From positions 1-22,124 of the IMG/VR virus record IMGVR_UViG_3300031658_000152: DNA of 22,124 nt; one strand, 5' to 3'. Shown here one piece after another: positions 21,204 through 22,124 of this stretch. Each line of letters opens with the position of its first letter. Position 1 is the stretch's first letter. The DNA is from a virus. A program made the position numbers and the translations under genes. The notes beneath the pieces were generated by a model. The model did not search any database. It was given only the letters and a program-made list of their open reading frames with translations, and had not been told where the DNA came from.

Positions 21204-21794
21204 ATGAGTAAAGAAACAGAATTATTTAAAGACATTCCAAACTTTAAAGACTTATATCAAATAAGTAATTTAGGAAATGTTAAATCATTAAGTAGATTAA
21301 GAAAACATTATGCTGGTGGTTTTGCAAGAACTAAAGAAAAGATATTAAGTAATTGCATTGATAATAACGGATATTATTTAGTTAATTTAACTAGTAATAA
21401 TAAAAGTAAAACACACCAAATACACAAATTAATGGCTATTACATTTTTAAATCATATTCCTTGCGGACATAAATTAGTTGTAGACCATATTAATAACAAA
21501 CCTTTAGATAATAGGATTGAAAATTTACAGTTAATTAGCCATAGAGAAAATTTAACAAAGGATGGTTTTAGAAGAAATTTAACAAGTGATTATGCTGGGG
21601 TTTGTTGGGTTAAAAGAGATAGTAAATGGAGAGCGTCACTTAGAATAAACGAATCATTTATAAATATAGGAAGCTATAAAGATGAAAAGGTTGCGAGTGA
21701 AATATATGATATTGCAGTAGCAAATAAACATATTTACAAATCAAATAATAGTGAGTTTAGAAAAATTATAAACGAAATACATAACCAATGCTAG
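21204..21794 (+). CDS. HNH homing endonuclease (NUMOD4, HNH, AP2-like)
   Basis: This 196-aa protein has three parts. Residues 7-30 form a NUMOD4-type DNA-binding motif (FKDIPNFKDLYQISNLGNVK). Residues about 70-118 form the HNH nuclease: His71 and His74, then LVVDHINNKPLDNRIENLQL with Asp94-His95 and Asn107. Residues about 130-175 resemble an AP2-like DNA-binding domain (YAGVCWVKRDSKWRASLRI, then NIGSYKDEKVASEIYDIAVA). Such proteins are free-standing or intron homing endonucleases that cut DNA lacking the element and so spread it. ATG 21204 is preferred over the upstream TTG at 21156, which lies inside hairpin sequence. Its end overlaps the next gene by 7 nt. No intron splice site was identified, so it is called free-standing. 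Confidence 0.9.
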   Translation: MSKETELFKDIPNFKDLYQISNLGNVKSLSRLRKHYAGGFARTKEKILSNCIDNNGYYLVNLTSNNKSKTHQIHKLMAITFLNHIPCGHKLVVDHINNKPLDNRIENLQLISHRENLTKDGFRRNLTSDYAGVCWVKRDSKWRASLRINESFINIGSYKDEKVASEIYDIAVANKHIYKSNNSEFRKIINEIHNQC

Positions 21795-22124
21795 TAGTAC
21801 CCGCAATATTAGATACGTTCGCTTCATTAAAAGATAAGACCATTCGATTAGTGTTCTATTGTAATGAATTAACACCACAACAGCTTTTAAAGGTTGCTGA
21901 GAATATACAGCAATTTGGATTTTTGGCTTTTAAAAATGATAAATATAAGAATAGCGAACTTGTAAATTTAGAAAGTTTTAAAACTGGATTTGATGTAAAA
22001 AGAAGTAAATCACAGTTGCTCAGGTCGATATTATTTCGTAACTTTGAGAAAAATAAAGAGGGCTATAAAGAGTTTCACGACTACTATGATTTTAAAATGA
22101 ATAAAATGATAACATTTTTTAAAG
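21788..22124 (+). CDS. Unknown phage protein, partial at the right edge
   Basis: This frame opens at ATG 21788 and remains open to base 22124, giving 112 codons before the edge. It begins MLVVPAILDTFASLKDKTIR, continues with LTPQQLLKVAENIQQFGFLA and FKNDKYKNSELVNLESFKTG, and then has a basic helical region containing KSQLLRSILFRNFEK. I recall similar openings (PAILD...KDKTxxLxFxxxELTPxQ) in conserved proteins near recombination genes in Bacteroidota phages, without a known role. Its ATG overlaps the HNH stop by 7 nt, so it is co-translated with the endonuclease or was joined to it by insertion. Possible DNA-metabolism role by context only. Confidence 0.65.
   Translation, partial: MLVVPAILDTFASLKDKTIRLVFYCNELTPQQLLKVAENIQQFGFLAFKNDKYKNSELVNLESFKTGFDVKRSKSQLLRSILFRNFEKNKEGYKEFHDYYDFKMNKMITFFK

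Overview
This window is part of a tailed-phage genome (or prophage), most likely a siphovirus infecting a member of the Bacteroidota, probably a flavobacterium. Reasons: the DNA is very AT-rich; start codons sit in A/T-rich contexts (often ATTATG) mostly without Shine-Dalgarno sequences; at least one promoter is a perfect match to the Bacteroidota form TTTG-N20-TANNTTTG (19453-19484); and the proteins include types I associate with flavophages (portal, XkdF-like protease, capsid, tape measure, S74 fibre, ERF recombinase). No integrase, lysis gene, tRNA, CRISPR array or insertion sequence was seen.

Layout. A divergent control region at about 19402-19501 splits the window. Leftward (minus strand, 19401 down to 1) run: a small unknown protein, a phage sigma factor, a cysteine-bearing small protein, a tiny ORF, terminase small and large subunits, a tail-chaperone-like gene with a frameshift, a tail module (terminator-like, gp10-like, distal structural protein, S74 hub/fibre, DUF1566-like protein, minor structural protein, tape measure), then a head module (XkdF-like protease, acidic scaffold-like protein, capsid, tube-like protein, small protein, portal fused to a MuF-like domain, connector-like protein), and finally a small basic ORF, an Ig-like protein and a long collagen-like fibre running off the left edge. 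Rightward (plus strand, 19502 to 22124) run small early-type genes, an ERF annealing protein, a free-standing HNH endonuclease and an unknown protein cut by the right edge.

How it may work together. Host-type promoters in the divergent region would start the rightward early/recombination genes and the leftward sigma operon. A 34-nt bipartite motif (box 1 near TATAACAAAA, box 2 near TTGTTTA, C-to-G spacing of 18 nt in every copy) occurs five times, always on the minus strand just ahead of structural genes: small terminase, chaperone, protease, scaffold/capsid and the 108-aa gene/portal block. I infer that these are late promoters, possibly read by the phage's own sigma factor.

The two most notable points are this promoter family and the chaperone gene at 15873-16636. 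There a run of nine T sits exactly where a -1 slip joins the first frame to a second frame carrying its own recognisable domain, leaving about 74 codons read in two frames. No stretch over 300 bases lacks a gene.
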